Shown: one piece after another, positions 15,901 through 24,191 of the stretch
Position numbering within the stretch: the stretch's first letter is position 1
Layout: each line of letters opens with the position of its first letter
Source of the DNA: Pseudomonadota bacterium
GTDB taxonomy: Bacteria > Pseudomonadota > Alphaproteobacteria > UBA8366 > JADFVY01
Direction of reading: 5' to 3'
NCBI GenBank assembly: GCA_015222795.1
Contig: JADFVY010000049.1
Coordinates: 1-26,082 of the forward strand
Length of the DNA stretch: 26,082 bases
Notes under the pieces: generated by a model
The model's input: the letters and a program-made list of their open reading frames with translations, nothing else
Databases searched by the model: none
Told to the model about the DNA's origin: nothing
Program-made: the position numbers and the translations under genes

Positions 15901-17789
15901 TGCGCCGGCTGTTGCTTGTCCTGGCGCTGATCCATGGCGCCCCCCTGGTGGCCGGCGCCGCCGAGTATGGCGAATCCCCGGTGCTGGCCGAAAAGGTCGG
16001 CGAGGGCAAGCTGCCAACGGTGGCCGAACGGCTGCCCGAGAAGCCCTATGTGGTGCGAATGGACGGCGACCGAAAGCCGGGGAGGTATGGCGGGGACCTG
16101 AATATTCTGATGGCGCGCTCCAAGGATGTGCGCCAGATGGTCGTATATGGCTATGCGCGGCTGGTGAAATATAACCCCGATTTCGAACTCATCCCGGATA
16201 TCCTCGAAGCCATCGATGTAGAGGAAGGGCGGATCTTCACCCTGCATCTTCGCAAGGGTCACCGCTGGTCCGATGGCGCACCCTTCACCACCGAGGATTT
16301 CCGCTATTGGTGGGAGAATGTCGCCAACGATGAAAATCTCGCGCCATCCGGCCCTCCGGTGGATTTACGGGTCAATGGTGAAATTCCAAAGGTCGAGTTT
16401 ATTGACGAGACCACTGTCCGATATAGCTGGCAGGCGCCCAACCCCCGGTTCCTGCCGGCGCTGGCGAGGGCGGGGCCGCTCTATATCTACCGGCCGGCGC
16501 ATTATCTGAAACAGTATCACGCGGCCTACGGCGACGAGACGGCGCTGAACGAGGCCGCCAAGGCGCGGGACCAGCGCAACTGGGCCTCGCTGCACAACAA
16601 GCTGGATAACCAGTACAAGAACGACAATATCGAACTGCCCAGCCTGCAGCCCTGGATCAACACCACGGCGCCCCCCTCGGAGCGCTTCATATTCCAGCGC
16701 AACCCTTATTTCCACCGGGTCGATCCGGAAGGGCGGCAGCTTCCCTATATCGACCGCGTCATCATGCAAATCGCCAGTTCCAAGATCATCCCGGCCAAGG
16801 CCGGCACCGGCGAGTCGGACCTGCAGGCGCGCTATCTACGCTTCGATAACTTCACTTTTCTACGCGAGAACCAGGACCGGAACGGGTACAAAACCCTGTT
16901 GTGGCGAATTGGCAAGGGCTCGCACATGACGCTCTACCCGAACCTGAACGCTCAGGACGTGGAGTGGCACAAGCTGTTTCGCGACGTGCGGGTCCGCCGG
17001 GCGCTGTCGCTGGCCATAAACCGCGAGGAAATCAATCAGGTCATCTATTTCGGTCTGGCCCTGGAGTCGCAGAACACGGTGTTACCGCAGAGCCCGCTGT
17101 TCAAGCCGGAATACCAGACCGCCTGGACCGCCTTCGACCTTAAACAGGCCAACACGCTGCTGGACGAGGTGGGGCTGACCGAGCGCGACAGTTCAGGGCT
17201 GCGGCTGTTGCCCGACGGGCGGCCGATGGAGCTTATCGTGGAGACCGCCGGCGAAAGCACCGAACAGACCGACGTGCTGGAACTGGTGCGCGACAGCTGG
17301 AAGAAAATCGGCATCGCGCTGCACAGCAAGCCGTCCCAGCGTGAAGTCGTGCGCAACCGCATTTATGCCGGCGAAACCCTGGTATCGATCTGGGAGGGGC
17401 TGGAAAATGGCCTGCCCGGCCCCGACACGCTGCCCGACGAACTGGCTCCGGTGCATCAGGAACATTACCAATGGCCGAAATGGGGCCAGCATGTCGAGAC
17501 CTCGGGGGCGAGTGGCGAACCCGTGGATATGGACAAGCCAAAAGAGCTGCTGGCGCTGCTGGACGACTGGTACGCGGCCGGCGACCGGCCGGCGAAAGCG
17601 GAAATCTGGCACAAAATGCTGTCGATCTGGGCCGACCAGGTTTTTACCATCGGTATCGTCAGCGGCACATTGCAGCCTGTCGTGGTCAATGCGAAACTGC
17701 GGAACGTTCCCGCAAAGGGTATGTTTACCTGGGAGCCTGGGGCCCATTTCGGGATCTACGAGCCCGACAGTTTCTGGTTCGACAAATAA
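15897..17789 (+). CDS. Periplasmic substrate-binding protein (SBP_bac_5) of the ABC importer
   Basis: This 630-residue extracytoplasmic solute-binding protein captures the substrate for the importer. The N-terminus 'MMRRLLLVLALIHGAPLVAG' is a signal peptide with likely cleavage near residues 21-22; there is no lipobox Cys, so it is a soluble periplasmic protein. 'VLAEKVGEGKLPTVAERLP' heads the mature part and marks a subfamily of large binding proteins in this superfamily. 'FTLHLRKGHRWSDGAPFTTE' and 'RVRRALSLAINREEINQVIY' are the SBP_bac_5 signatures. Late blocks 'VETAGESTEQTDVLELVRDS' and 'YQWPKWGQHVETSG' fit as well. Size is above the ~550 of DppA/OppA and near YejA. The ligand may be a peptide or an oligosaccharide; sequence reading alone does not decide. 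It overlaps the ATPase gene by four bases (ATGA), with AAAGGA before the start. Confidence 0.93.
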   Translation: MMRRLLLVLALIHGAPLVAGAAEYGESPVLAEKVGEGKLPTVAERLPEKPYVVRMDGDRKPGRYGGDLNILMARSKDVRQMVVYGYARLVKYNPDFELIPDILEAIDVEEGRIFTLHLRKGHRWSDGAPFTTEDFRYWWENVANDENLAPSGPPVDLRVNGEIPKVEFIDETTVRYSWQAPNPRFLPALARAGPLYIYRPAHYLKQYHAAYGDETALNEAAKARDQRNWASLHNKLDNQYKNDNIELPSLQPWINTTAPPSERFIFQRNPYFHRVDPEGRQLPYIDRVIMQIASSKIIPAKAGTGESDLQARYLRFDNFTFLRENQDRNGYKTLLWRIGKGSHMTLYPNLNAQDVEWHKLFRDVRVRRALSLAINREEINQVIYFGLALESQNTVLPQSPLFKPEYQTAWTAFDLKQANTLLDEVGLTERDSSGLRLLPDGRPMELIVETAGESTEQTDVLELVRDSWKKIGIALHSKPSQREVVRNRIYAGETLVSIWEGLENGLPGPDTLPDELAPVHQEHYQWPKWGQHVETSGASGEPVDMDKPKELLALLDDWYAAGDRPAKAEIWHKMLSIWADQVFTIGIVSGTLQPVVVNAKLRNVPAKGMFTWEPGAHFGIYEPDSFWFDK

Positions 17790-17807
17790 TGAAGCGGTGA
17801 GGGGAAA

Positions 17808-18806
17808 ATGCTTCGCTATACGGTTCACCGACTGATTGTTATGGTGCCAACGTTGCTGGCGATCAGCATGTTGGTGTTCGTCATCATCCAGCTGCCGCCA
17901 GGCGACTATCTGACCACCTATATCGACGAATTGCTAAGCCAGGGCGAAACCGTCAACGCCGAGCGAATTGAATTTCTGAGGCAGCAATACGGCTTCGACA
18001 AGCACCCGGTCGAGCAATATTTCGTCTGGATGTTCGGTCTGCTGCAGGGCAATCTTGGCTATTCCTTCGAACACAGCCTGCCGGTGACCGAAGTCATCGG
18101 CGACCGCATCCTGCTGACCTTCATAGTGTCTTTCGCGACCATCATATTCACCTGGGTCGTATCCTTCATCATCGGCACCTATTCGGCGGTCTATCAGTAC
18201 AGCCTGGGCGACTACGCGCTTTCCTTCCTGGGTTTCGTGGGGCTGGCGACGCCGAACTTCCTGCTGGCGCTGGTTCTGTTGTGGCTTGCCAATGCCTATT
18301 TCGGCACCTCGATCGGCGGGCTGATGGACCCGGACTATCTCGGCCAGCCCTGGAGCTGGGGCAAGATGCTGTCGGTGCTGGAGCATCTGTGGATTCCGGT
18401 CGTGGTGATCGGCACATCGGGCACCGCCGGCATGATCCGCCGGCTGCGCGCCAATCTACTGGATGAGCTGCACAAGCAATATGTGGTGACCGCCCGGGCC
18501 AAGGGGCTGCATCCCTTCAAGGTCCTCATCAAATACCCCTTGCGCATGTCGCTGAATCCCTTCATCGCCGATATCGGCAACCTGTTGCCCCAGGTAATTT
18601 CGGGGGCGGCCATTGTTTCGGTCGTGCTGTCGCTGCCGACCACCGGCCCGATGCTGTTGAGCGCGCTGCAAAGCCAGGACATGTATCTGGCGGGTTCCTT
18701 TCTGATGATGCTGGCGATGCTGACCGTGTTCGGCACGCTGCTGTCCGACATCGCGCTGGCGATGCTTGATCCACGCATCCGGCTTGGCGGGGGGGCGCAA
18801 AAATGA
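17808..18806 (+). CDS. ABC importer permease, OppB/YejB type
   Basis: This 332-residue inner-membrane permease subunit has the DppB/OppB layout. The first segment is 'IVMVPTLLAISMLVFVIIQL', then comes a periplasmic part with 'RIEFLRQQYGFDKHPVEQYF' and 'GNLGYSFEHSLPVTEVIGDR', the usual entry of the BPD transport domain. Five further hydrophobic segments follow. The cytoplasmic EAA-type coupling loop lies at 'YVVTARAKGLHPFKVLIKYP', which contacts the ATPase. 'SLPTTGPMLLSALQSQDMYL' is the conserved end block. A GAGGGG ribosome site sits in the 18-base gap after the binding-protein gene. It is four bases overlapped by the partner permease gene. Together these make a heterodimeric channel. Confidence 0.94.
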   Translation: MLRYTVHRLIVMVPTLLAISMLVFVIIQLPPGDYLTTYIDELLSQGETVNAERIEFLRQQYGFDKHPVEQYFVWMFGLLQGNLGYSFEHSLPVTEVIGDRILLTFIVSFATIIFTWVVSFIIGTYSAVYQYSLGDYALSFLGFVGLATPNFLLALVLLWLANAYFGTSIGGLMDPDYLGQPWSWGKMLSVLEHLWIPVVVIGTSGTAGMIRRLRANLLDELHKQYVVTARAKGLHPFKVLIKYPLRMSLNPFIADIGNLLPQVISGAAIVSVVLSLPTTGPMLLSALQSQDMYLAGSFLMMLAMLTVFGTLLSDIALAMLDPRIRLGGGAQK

Positions 18807-19975
18807 CGGACCGCGCCGACATACCCCATTACGTCAATCCGGCGCCCTTCGACGCCCACTCGGTGACGGCGATCACGCCGGAGCAGGAACGCTATTACAC
18901 GGCGTCGCAATTCCGATTGATGTGGTGGCGTTTCAGGCGACATCGGCTGGCCGTGGTCAGTGGAGTCTTCCTGCTGGCGATGTATTTTTCGATCCTGATC
19001 AGCGAATTCATCGCGCCCTACGACCTGCACCACCGCAATACGCAGATGCTCTATGCGCCGCCGCAGGGAATCCATCTGTTTCATGAAGGATCGTTTGTTG
19101 GGCCATTTGTCTATGGCTTCGACAAATCGCTGGATATGACCAGGCTGAAATGGGTCTATGAGGAAAATCCGGCAAAAATCCAGCTACTGAATTTCTTCTG
19201 CGTTGGCGATTATCCGGGCGCGGCATATGAATTCTGGGGCCTCGTCGAGGGCCGTTTCCATTTCGTCTGTCCGGCCGACGGCGGAACCTTTTACCTGATG
19301 GGCACCGACCGGCTGGGCCGCGACATGTTTTCACGCATCGTCCAGGGGGCGCGGATTTCCCTCTCGGTGGGGCTGATCGGCATCACCCTCAGCTTCATAC
19401 TCGGCCTCACGATCGGCGGTGTGGCGGGCTATTACGGCGGCCTCACCGACACCATCGTACAGCGGGTCATTGAAATTATCAGATCTTTCCCGGAATTGCC
19501 TCTGTGGATGGCTTTATCGGCGGCGATGCCGGTAAATTGGAGCCCGATTCTGGTTTATCTGGGCATCACGATGATTCTGGCGTTGCTGGACTGGCCGGGA
19601 CTGGCGCGCGCGGTCCGCTCGAAGCTGCTGGCGCTGCGCGAAGAGGATTTCTGTACCGCGGCCCAACTGATGGGTGCGCGGCCGAAGCGGATCATCTACC
19701 GCCACCTGCTGCCCAGCTTCATGAGTCACCTGATCGCCTCGGCGACCCTGTCGATCCCGTCGATGATCCTGGCGGAAACCGCGCTGAGCTTCCTGGGCCT
19801 CGGCCTGCGCCCGCCAATCACCAGCTGGGGCGTCCTGTTGAACGAGGCGCAGAACATAAATGTCGTGGCCATTTACCCCTGGCTGATGCTTCCCGTCGCG
19901 CCGGTAATCCTGGTTGTTCTGGCCTTCCAGTTCCTCGGGGACGGATTACGCGACGCGGCAGACCCATATAAATAG
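18803..19975 (+). CDS. ABC importer permease, OppC/YejE type, with long periplasmic segment
   Basis: This is the partner permease, 390 residues. After the cytoplasmic N-terminus ('YYTASQFRLMWWRFRRHRLA') and the first membrane helix there is an unusually long periplasmic stretch of about 110 residues ('YAPPQGIHLFHEGSFVGPFV', 'VCPADGGTFYLMG'). It leads into the OppC hallmark 'LMGTDRLGRDMFSRIVQGAR'. The BPD domain follows with helices around 'LSVGLIGITLSFILGLTIGG' and the coupling loop 'DFCTAAQLMGARPKRIIYRH'. The end 'PWLMLPVAPVILVVLAFQFL' and 'GDGLRDAADPYK' is standard. The long periplasmic segment is shared by the relatives of this importer with large binding proteins and may help dock the 630-residue binding protein. 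The gene ends 9 bases before the convergent cyclase gene, so the operon must stop here or be read antisense into it. Confidence 0.94.
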   Translation: MTDRADIPHYVNPAPFDAHSVTAITPEQERYYTASQFRLMWWRFRRHRLAVVSGVFLLAMYFSILISEFIAPYDLHHRNTQMLYAPPQGIHLFHEGSFVGPFVYGFDKSLDMTRLKWVYEENPAKIQLLNFFCVGDYPGAAYEFWGLVEGRFHFVCPADGGTFYLMGTDRLGRDMFSRIVQGARISLSVGLIGITLSFILGLTIGGVAGYYGGLTDTIVQRVIEIIRSFPELPLWMALSAAMPVNWSPILVYLGITMILALLDWPGLARAVRSKLLALREEDFCTAAQLMGARPKRIIYRHLLPSFMSHLIASATLSIPSMILAETALSFLGLGLRPPITSWGVLLNEAQNINVVAIYPWLMLPVAPVILVVLAFQFLGDGLRDAADPYK

Positions 19976-19984
19976 GCGTGAAGC

Positions 19985-21367
19985 CTACCGTGACACCACC
20001 GCCACCTCGACCGTTCCCTCGGCGCCGCCGATCTCCACCGACGGCAATCGGTCCGGCTCCATCGCCGGGCGGTAGCCCTGGCTGACCGCCAGGTCGTAGG
20101 TTTCGCCGGGGGCGGTGGCCCGCGCGCCGATCGCCTTGTTGTGCTTTTCCAGCTTGGCGGCGAAATTTACCGCATCGCCGATCACCGTATATTCCAGGCG
20201 GGATTCATCGCCCACCGCCCCGAAGACAACGTCGCCGGCCACCACGGCGGCGCCCAGGACCAGCGGTGTCGCGCCGGCATCGACGCGGTCCCGGCTCCAT
20301 TCGTCCGCCGCCGCGATAACGGCCTCCAACGCGCGCAACGCGTCGGCGGCGTGGGTTTCGCTGGGCAAGACCGCCCCGAACGTCGCCAGAATGCCATCGC
20401 CAAGAAATTTATCGATACTGCCCCCATGTTTCTGGATCGCCGGTATCATGCGCGACTGATATTCCACCAGAACGCCGATCAGGTCGGACGGCGGTAGAGT
20501 TTTGGAAAGTTGCGTAAAGCCCCTTATATCGACCGTCAGAATCGAGGCCTCGCGGGCCTCGCCATGACCGGGCAGAACCTGATGTTCCGCCCCGGTGATG
20601 CGGTTGGCGATCCCGGGTGCGAAAAAGCGCGACAGGTCACGCGCCGCCGCCGCCTCGACGACCGACTGGACAAGCAGGCGCCGGGCCCGCGCCAGAGCCA
20701 GGGACAACACCCCCGTGACAACGAGAATCGTGATGACCTTGTCAATCTCGGCGCCGATCAGCACGGCATTGGCGGTCAGATAATAGACGTAGTCGCGGGT
20801 CACCATGCCGGGGTCGGCAAACACCGCCCACGAGGCCAGGATCATCCATCCCACCGCCGCCGTGCCGCCAGCCAGAATTACATAACGCACTTCGAAGCGT
20901 AATGTCCGCAGTGCAATGAAAATAAACACATAAAGCAATGTTGGCGCTTTCAGGGAAAAGGCCGGCGGTTGTTCGTACTGGATATGGAAGCTCCAGATCA
21001 GCAGCAGCAGCAAGGTCATGTCCACCACGATCAGGCCGCCGACAAACCAGCCCGGCGCCCGGCCCCGGTGCGCCACGACCAGGCGCAGCACGGCGGCCGC
21101 CACGAAAGCGGCCAGCGCCATGGTCACCGGCGGATACATCAGGTCGCCGGTATAGGTTTTGGGGGCCACCGAATAGAGCACGGCGAAGAACAACACGATC
21201 CCAAACTGTATCCAGGCGGTCAGCCGCTCGCTGGCATCCTGTTGTTGCGCTATGACGGCTTGAATGCGCGAAGGAACGCCGTCACCCATCGCGCCGAGGC
21301 CAACCCGTTTGGCCAGCCAGCCCTGGACCGGGCCGGATTCAATTTTTTTCTGTACCGAATTGTTCAT
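19985..21367 (-). CDS. Membrane-bound class III adenylate/guanylate cyclase
   Basis: This 460-residue protein makes cAMP or cGMP. The N-terminal ~50 residues are cytoplasmic, followed by about six membrane segments (53-69, 81-98, 107-128, 143-154, 161-183 and around 196-226). A short coiled link ('LLVQSVVEAAAARDLSRFFA') leads to the cyclase domain from about 268. Metal-binding Asp280 is in 'ILTVDIRGFTQLS' and Asp324 in 'SIDKFLGDGILATFG'; Lys320 and the Thr of 'EYTVIGDAVNFAAKLE' match the purine-selecting positions of adenylate cyclases. Asn401 is present, while the usual transition-state Arg is Lys405, as in many bacterial members with an 'AAKLE' motif. Activity is likely but the product is not proven. 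It is convergent with the importer operon and alone in its orientation next to the methyltransferase gene. Confidence 0.9.
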   Translation of the reverse strand: MNNSVQKKIESGPVQGWLAKRVGLGAMGDGVPSRIQAVIAQQQDASERLTAWIQFGIVLFFAVLYSVAPKTYTGDLMYPPVTMALAAFVAAAVLRLVVAHRGRAPGWFVGGLIVVDMTLLLLLIWSFHIQYEQPPAFSLKAPTLLYVFIFIALRTLRFEVRYVILAGGTAAVGWMILASWAVFADPGMVTRDYVYYLTANAVLIGAEIDKVITILVVTGVLSLALARARRLLVQSVVEAAAARDLSRFFAPGIANRITGAEHQVLPGHGEAREASILTVDIRGFTQLSKTLPPSDLIGVLVEYQSRMIPAIQKHGGSIDKFLGDGILATFGAVLPSETHAADALRALEAVIAAADEWSRDRVDAGATPLVLGAAVVAGDVVFGAVGDESRLEYTVIGDAVNFAAKLEKHNKAIGARATAPGETYDLAVSQGYRPAMEPDRLPSVEIGGAEGTVEVAVVSR

Positions 21368-21414
21368 CCGCTTCAGATAGTCGCTTTAACCGAGTTAGGG
21401 AAAATCAAGACCAG

Positions 21415-22269
21415 TCACCCTTTCTTGAGCCACAGGCTGGCCTCCCTCGCGCCGGGTTTCAACGGCAGCCGGCCGAGAACGCCGGCATCCACCCGATCGG
21501 CCATCCGGGTTGCGGCGTAATGGCTGGCGAATTCCACATTCCAGCCGCCCCCCGAGATCAACGGCGCAACGCCCTGTTGCTCGTTATAGCCGCGCCATTC
21601 CCAGTCGGCCGGATAATCGTCGGGCAGGAAAATGTCGTGGATATGGACATAAACACCGTCCGGCAGCGCCGGCAGGATACGGTTCAACAGCATGTCGACA
21701 TCAGTGCCGGGCATCAGGATATGGCTGGAATCGATGGCCAGTATGTCGCCCTGCCGGAGCATCCTGAACGGCCCTTCCCCAGCCGCCTGCAATGTAGCCC
21801 GGAGCAGTTCGACCCGCTCGATCCCGGCCAGGTCGGCGCGGGGCGCCGGGTCGATGGCGGTAATGCGGGTATCGAGCCCGCCATCATCGGCCGCGCGCGC
21901 GAAAAAGCGGGTCGAGTGCCCGCAGCCGACCTCGACGATGCGGTCGGGCTTGATGGTTCTGACAATCGTGTAGGCGATGGCGGCGTCCGCGCGGGGAAAC
22001 CAGTCCTGGTTCCAGCGTGGCGCGGGCGGCGGCCTGTCGCCAATCGCTTCCAGGTCGGCGGCAAACCCGTCGATCGCATCGAGCCACGCCGAAATTTTGT
22101 CGCGCCGGGCGTCCAGATGTTCCTCAAACGGGCCGTAAGGGGGCAACTCGCCGGCTCGCGGAAGACTTTCCGCATAGCGATAAGGGATGAAAAAGCCACG
22201 CCGGGCCAGGCCCAGAATTGTCGACAAGCCAAGCAAAGTCCGGCGGCGCCATGCCCTGAAAGCCGGCAT
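21415..22269 (-). CDS. Class I SAM-dependent methyltransferase
   Basis: From the ATG at 22269 this is a 284-residue protein. The SAM-binding loop is 'IVEVGCGHSTRFFARA' (111-126), followed by 'ITAIDPAPRADL' with the acidic residue for the ribose. 'GDILAIDSSHILMPGTDVDM' and 'LPDGVYVHIHDIFLPDDYP' complete a Methyltransf_24-like pattern, a group whose members often sit in glycan or secondary-metabolite loci. The frame is open upstream to 22407, but that would overlap the MBL-fold gene by about 100 bases and the extra residues are not protein-like, so the shorter start is chosen. It follows the MBL gene by 31 bases on the same strand. The basic N-terminus ('FRAWRRRTLLGLSTILGLAR') could be a membrane-associated helix. 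The methyl acceptor is unknown. Confidence 0.82.
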   Translation of the reverse strand: MPAFRAWRRRTLLGLSTILGLARRGFFIPYRYAESLPRAGELPPYGPFEEHLDARRDKISAWLDAIDGFAADLEAIGDRPPPAPRWNQDWFPRADAAIAYTIVRTIKPDRIVEVGCGHSTRFFARAADDGGLDTRITAIDPAPRADLAGIERVELLRATLQAAGEGPFRMLRQGDILAIDSSHILMPGTDVDMLLNRILPALPDGVYVHIHDIFLPDDYPADWEWRGYNEQQGVAPLISGGGWNVEFASHYAATRMADRVDAGVLGRLPLKPGAREASLWLKKG

Positions 22270-22300
22270 GGGAATCAGTTTTTGCGGGCGGGCGAAATTA

Positions 22301-23137
22301 TCAAAGCTCCAGCACCATGCCTTCCTGGGCCACCAACGTTCCGGGCCGCATGGCCTCCGCCTCGCCGGCGATACCGTCCATAAAGCTGTCGTCATGGCCC
22401 GGGTCATGATGGAAGATCACCATCCGCTTTACCTCGGCCGCGGTGGCGATGCGCACGCCTTCCTGCCAGGTCGAGTGGCCATAATCCCGGTAGCGGGGGA
22501 ATTCGTCGTCGGTGTAGGTGGAATCATAGACCATCAAGTCGGCGCCCTTGACGAAGGAAACCAGCGCCTCGTCGATCTGGCCTTCCACATGGCCGGTGTC
22601 GGTGATGTAGCACAGAGACCTGCCGCCATATTCCACGCGATAGCCGGTGGCGTGGTCCGGGTGGTTCAATGGCGCGGTCTTGATGACCACGCCTTCACAG
22701 GGATTCAGTTCTTCGCCGGAGCGGAAGTCGAGATAATCGACCTGGGGCTCGAAAATTTTCGACGGCACGGGGAAAAGAGGTTCCACCATCATGTTGGCCA
22801 GAACTTCCTGCAGGGTATATTTCGGCAGTAGATGCCCGGCCCACACCTTGAACTTGTTGCCCTTCACATAGAACGGCTTGAAAAACGGGATGCCGCAAAT
22901 ATGGTCGAAATGGGTGTGCGACAGAAAAATATTGCCTTCGATCGGACCGCCGCCGTTACCCAGGCTATCCCCCAAGGGCCGCAAGCCGGTGCCCGCATCG
23001 AAAATCAATCGCTTGTCGCCACAAAACACCTCCAGGCATGAAGTGTTGCCGCCATAGCGGACGGTTCCCTGGCCGGGGCATGCAATACTGCCCCGCACAC
23101 CCCAGAACTGAACCGTGAATTTCCCCGCCTGGTCCAA
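22301..23137 (-). CDS. MBL-fold metal-dependent hydrolase (COG1235/PhnP-like)
   Basis: This 278-residue metallo-beta-lactamase-fold protein starts at a TTG at 23137, supported by GAGGAAA seven bases upstream and by the first strand 'FTVQFWGVRGSIACPG'. 'VRYGGNTSCLEV' and 'LIFDAGTGLRPLG' are typical of this subgroup. The metal motif 'SHTHFDHICG' (73-82) is complete, as are 'APLNHPDHATGYR', 'CYITDTGHVEG' and the late His in 'VIFHHDPGHDD'. Relatives act as phosphodiesterases on cyclic phosphates or as nucleases; the sequence does not tell which. A link with the cyclase two genes away is possible but only a guess. The response-regulator gene lies 60 bases upstream on the same strand. Confidence 0.88.
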   Translation of the reverse strand: MDQAGKFTVQFWGVRGSIACPGQGTVRYGGNTSCLEVFCGDKRLIFDAGTGLRPLGDSLGNGGGPIEGNIFLSHTHFDHICGIPFFKPFYVKGNKFKVWAGHLLPKYTLQEVLANMMVEPLFPVPSKIFEPQVDYLDFRSGEELNPCEGVVIKTAPLNHPDHATGYRVEYGGRSLCYITDTGHVEGQIDEALVSFVKGADLMVYDSTYTDDEFPRYRDYGHSTWQEGVRIATAAEVKRMVIFHHDPGHDDSFMDGIAGEAEAMRPGTLVAQEGMVLEL

Positions 23138-23197
23138 CGGACTATTTCCTCGCGCCGATTTTCGAACTTCCGATTTTAATACTACTCGGCCCTCTTG

Positions 23198-23884
23198 TCA
23201 CGGGACAAGCCTGTAACCGCCGGGTTCGGTAATCAAGATTTCCGCTTGCGACGGGTCGCGTTCAATTTTCTGACGAAGCCGATAGACATGTGTTTCGAGC
23301 GTATGGGTCGTAACCCCAGCGTTATATCCCCAGACCTCGCCAAGCAACTGGTCCCGGCCGATCGGTTTTTCGCCGGCGCGATAGAGATATTTCAGGATGG
23401 AGGTTTCTTTTTCGGTCAGCCGTATTTTTTTGTTCATTTCGTCGTCGACCAGCATTTTCGCCGACGGGCGGAATGTATAGGGGCCGACGGAAAAGACCGC
23501 GTCCTCGCTTTGCTCATGCTGGCGAAGCTGGGCGCGAACCCGCGCCAGCAGCACGCCAAGTCGGAAAGGCTTGGTGACATAGTCGTTCGCGCCGGCGTCC
23601 AGGCCCAGGATGGTGTCCGCGTCGGTATCATGGGCCGTCAGCATGATAACCGGCGCCTTCATGCCGCTTCTGCGCATCAGCCGGCAGCATTCGCGGCCGT
23701 CCATGTCGGGCAGCCCCACATCCAGCAATACGATGTCGAAATAATCCTTCTTGATAATCTCCAGCGCCTCGGCCGCGGTGCCGGCCGTCGTTGTCTCGAA
23801 TTCCTCATGAAGTTGGAGTTGTTCGGCGAGCGATGCGCGCAAGGCCTCGTCGTCGTCGACCATTAATATTCGCTTGCCAGTCAT
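23198..23884 (-). CDS. OmpR/PhoB-type response regulator
   Basis: This two-component transcription factor has 228 residues. The ATG at 23884 is fixed by a strong GGAGG ribosome site at good distance (complement of 23893-23898); an open frame to 23950 adds residues that do not belong. The receiver domain has the acidic pocket in 'ILMVDDDEAL', the phosphorylated Asp55 in 'IVLLDVGLPDMDG', Thr in 'VIMLTAHD' and Lys in 'YVTKPFRLG'. The winged-helix domain shows 'IRLTEKETSILKYLYRAG' and 'VTTHTLETHVYRLRQKIE'. No histidine kinase gene is in the window, so its partner is encoded elsewhere. It diverges from ribA across about 300 bases. Confidence 0.94.
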   Translation of the reverse strand: MTGKRILMVDDDEALRASLAEQLQLHEEFETTTAGTAAEALEIIKKDYFDIVLLDVGLPDMDGRECCRLMRRSGMKAPVIMLTAHDTDADTILGLDAGANDYVTKPFRLGVLLARVRAQLRQHEQSEDAVFSVGPYTFRPSAKMLVDDEMNKKIRLTEKETSILKYLYRAGEKPIGRDQLLGEVWGYNAGVTTHTLETHVYRLRQKIERDPSQAEILITEPGGYRLVP

Positions 23885-24111
23885 TTGACGGTTCCTCCAA
23901 ATTTCGGCGCTTCCGGCTGTTGTCGCTTGGCCAGCCTGAACGTCGAGCAAATCCAGCTTATTGCGTTACGGCCCGAATTGCCATCCTTCCTCTTGATTTT
24001 AACATGGCTCGCGAATGGCGGAGCGCAAGACTTAACCGGCGCCCAACTATTCACACCCCCGTTACCGCGTTCGCCAATACGGCCAACGGCACATTCCCAC
24101 CGTGGCGATCA

Positions 24112-24120
24112 TGCTATAAT
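24112..24120 (+). promoter_or_regulatory. Extended -10 promoter element upstream of ribA, within a 307-base gap
   Basis: The stretch TGCTATAAT is a perfect extended -10 (TGN plus TATAAT), placed about 70 bases before the ribA ATG. No good -35 box is visible at 16-18 bases upstream, which extended -10 promoters can do without. The rest of the divergent gap 23885-24191 shows no gene, no tRNA and no FMN-riboswitch-like consensus. It should also contain the promoter of the response-regulator gene, which I cannot place. Confidence 0.5.
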
Positions 24121-24191
24121 AAGTTCATCGCATTGGTGACAGGATGGCGCATAGGCGTTAAACGGTCGCCAACTATGTTGCGGAGTCTGAT

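Noticed and set aside
21415..22407. Longer start (22407) for the methyltransferase
   Set aside because: It would overlap the MBL-fold gene by about 100 bases and adds Arg/Trp/Pro-rich residues that mirror the other frame.
23885..24191. FMN riboswitch or small gene upstream of ribA
   Set aside because: No RFN-element consensus blocks are visible, and the small open frames there have no ribosome sites or protein-like composition.
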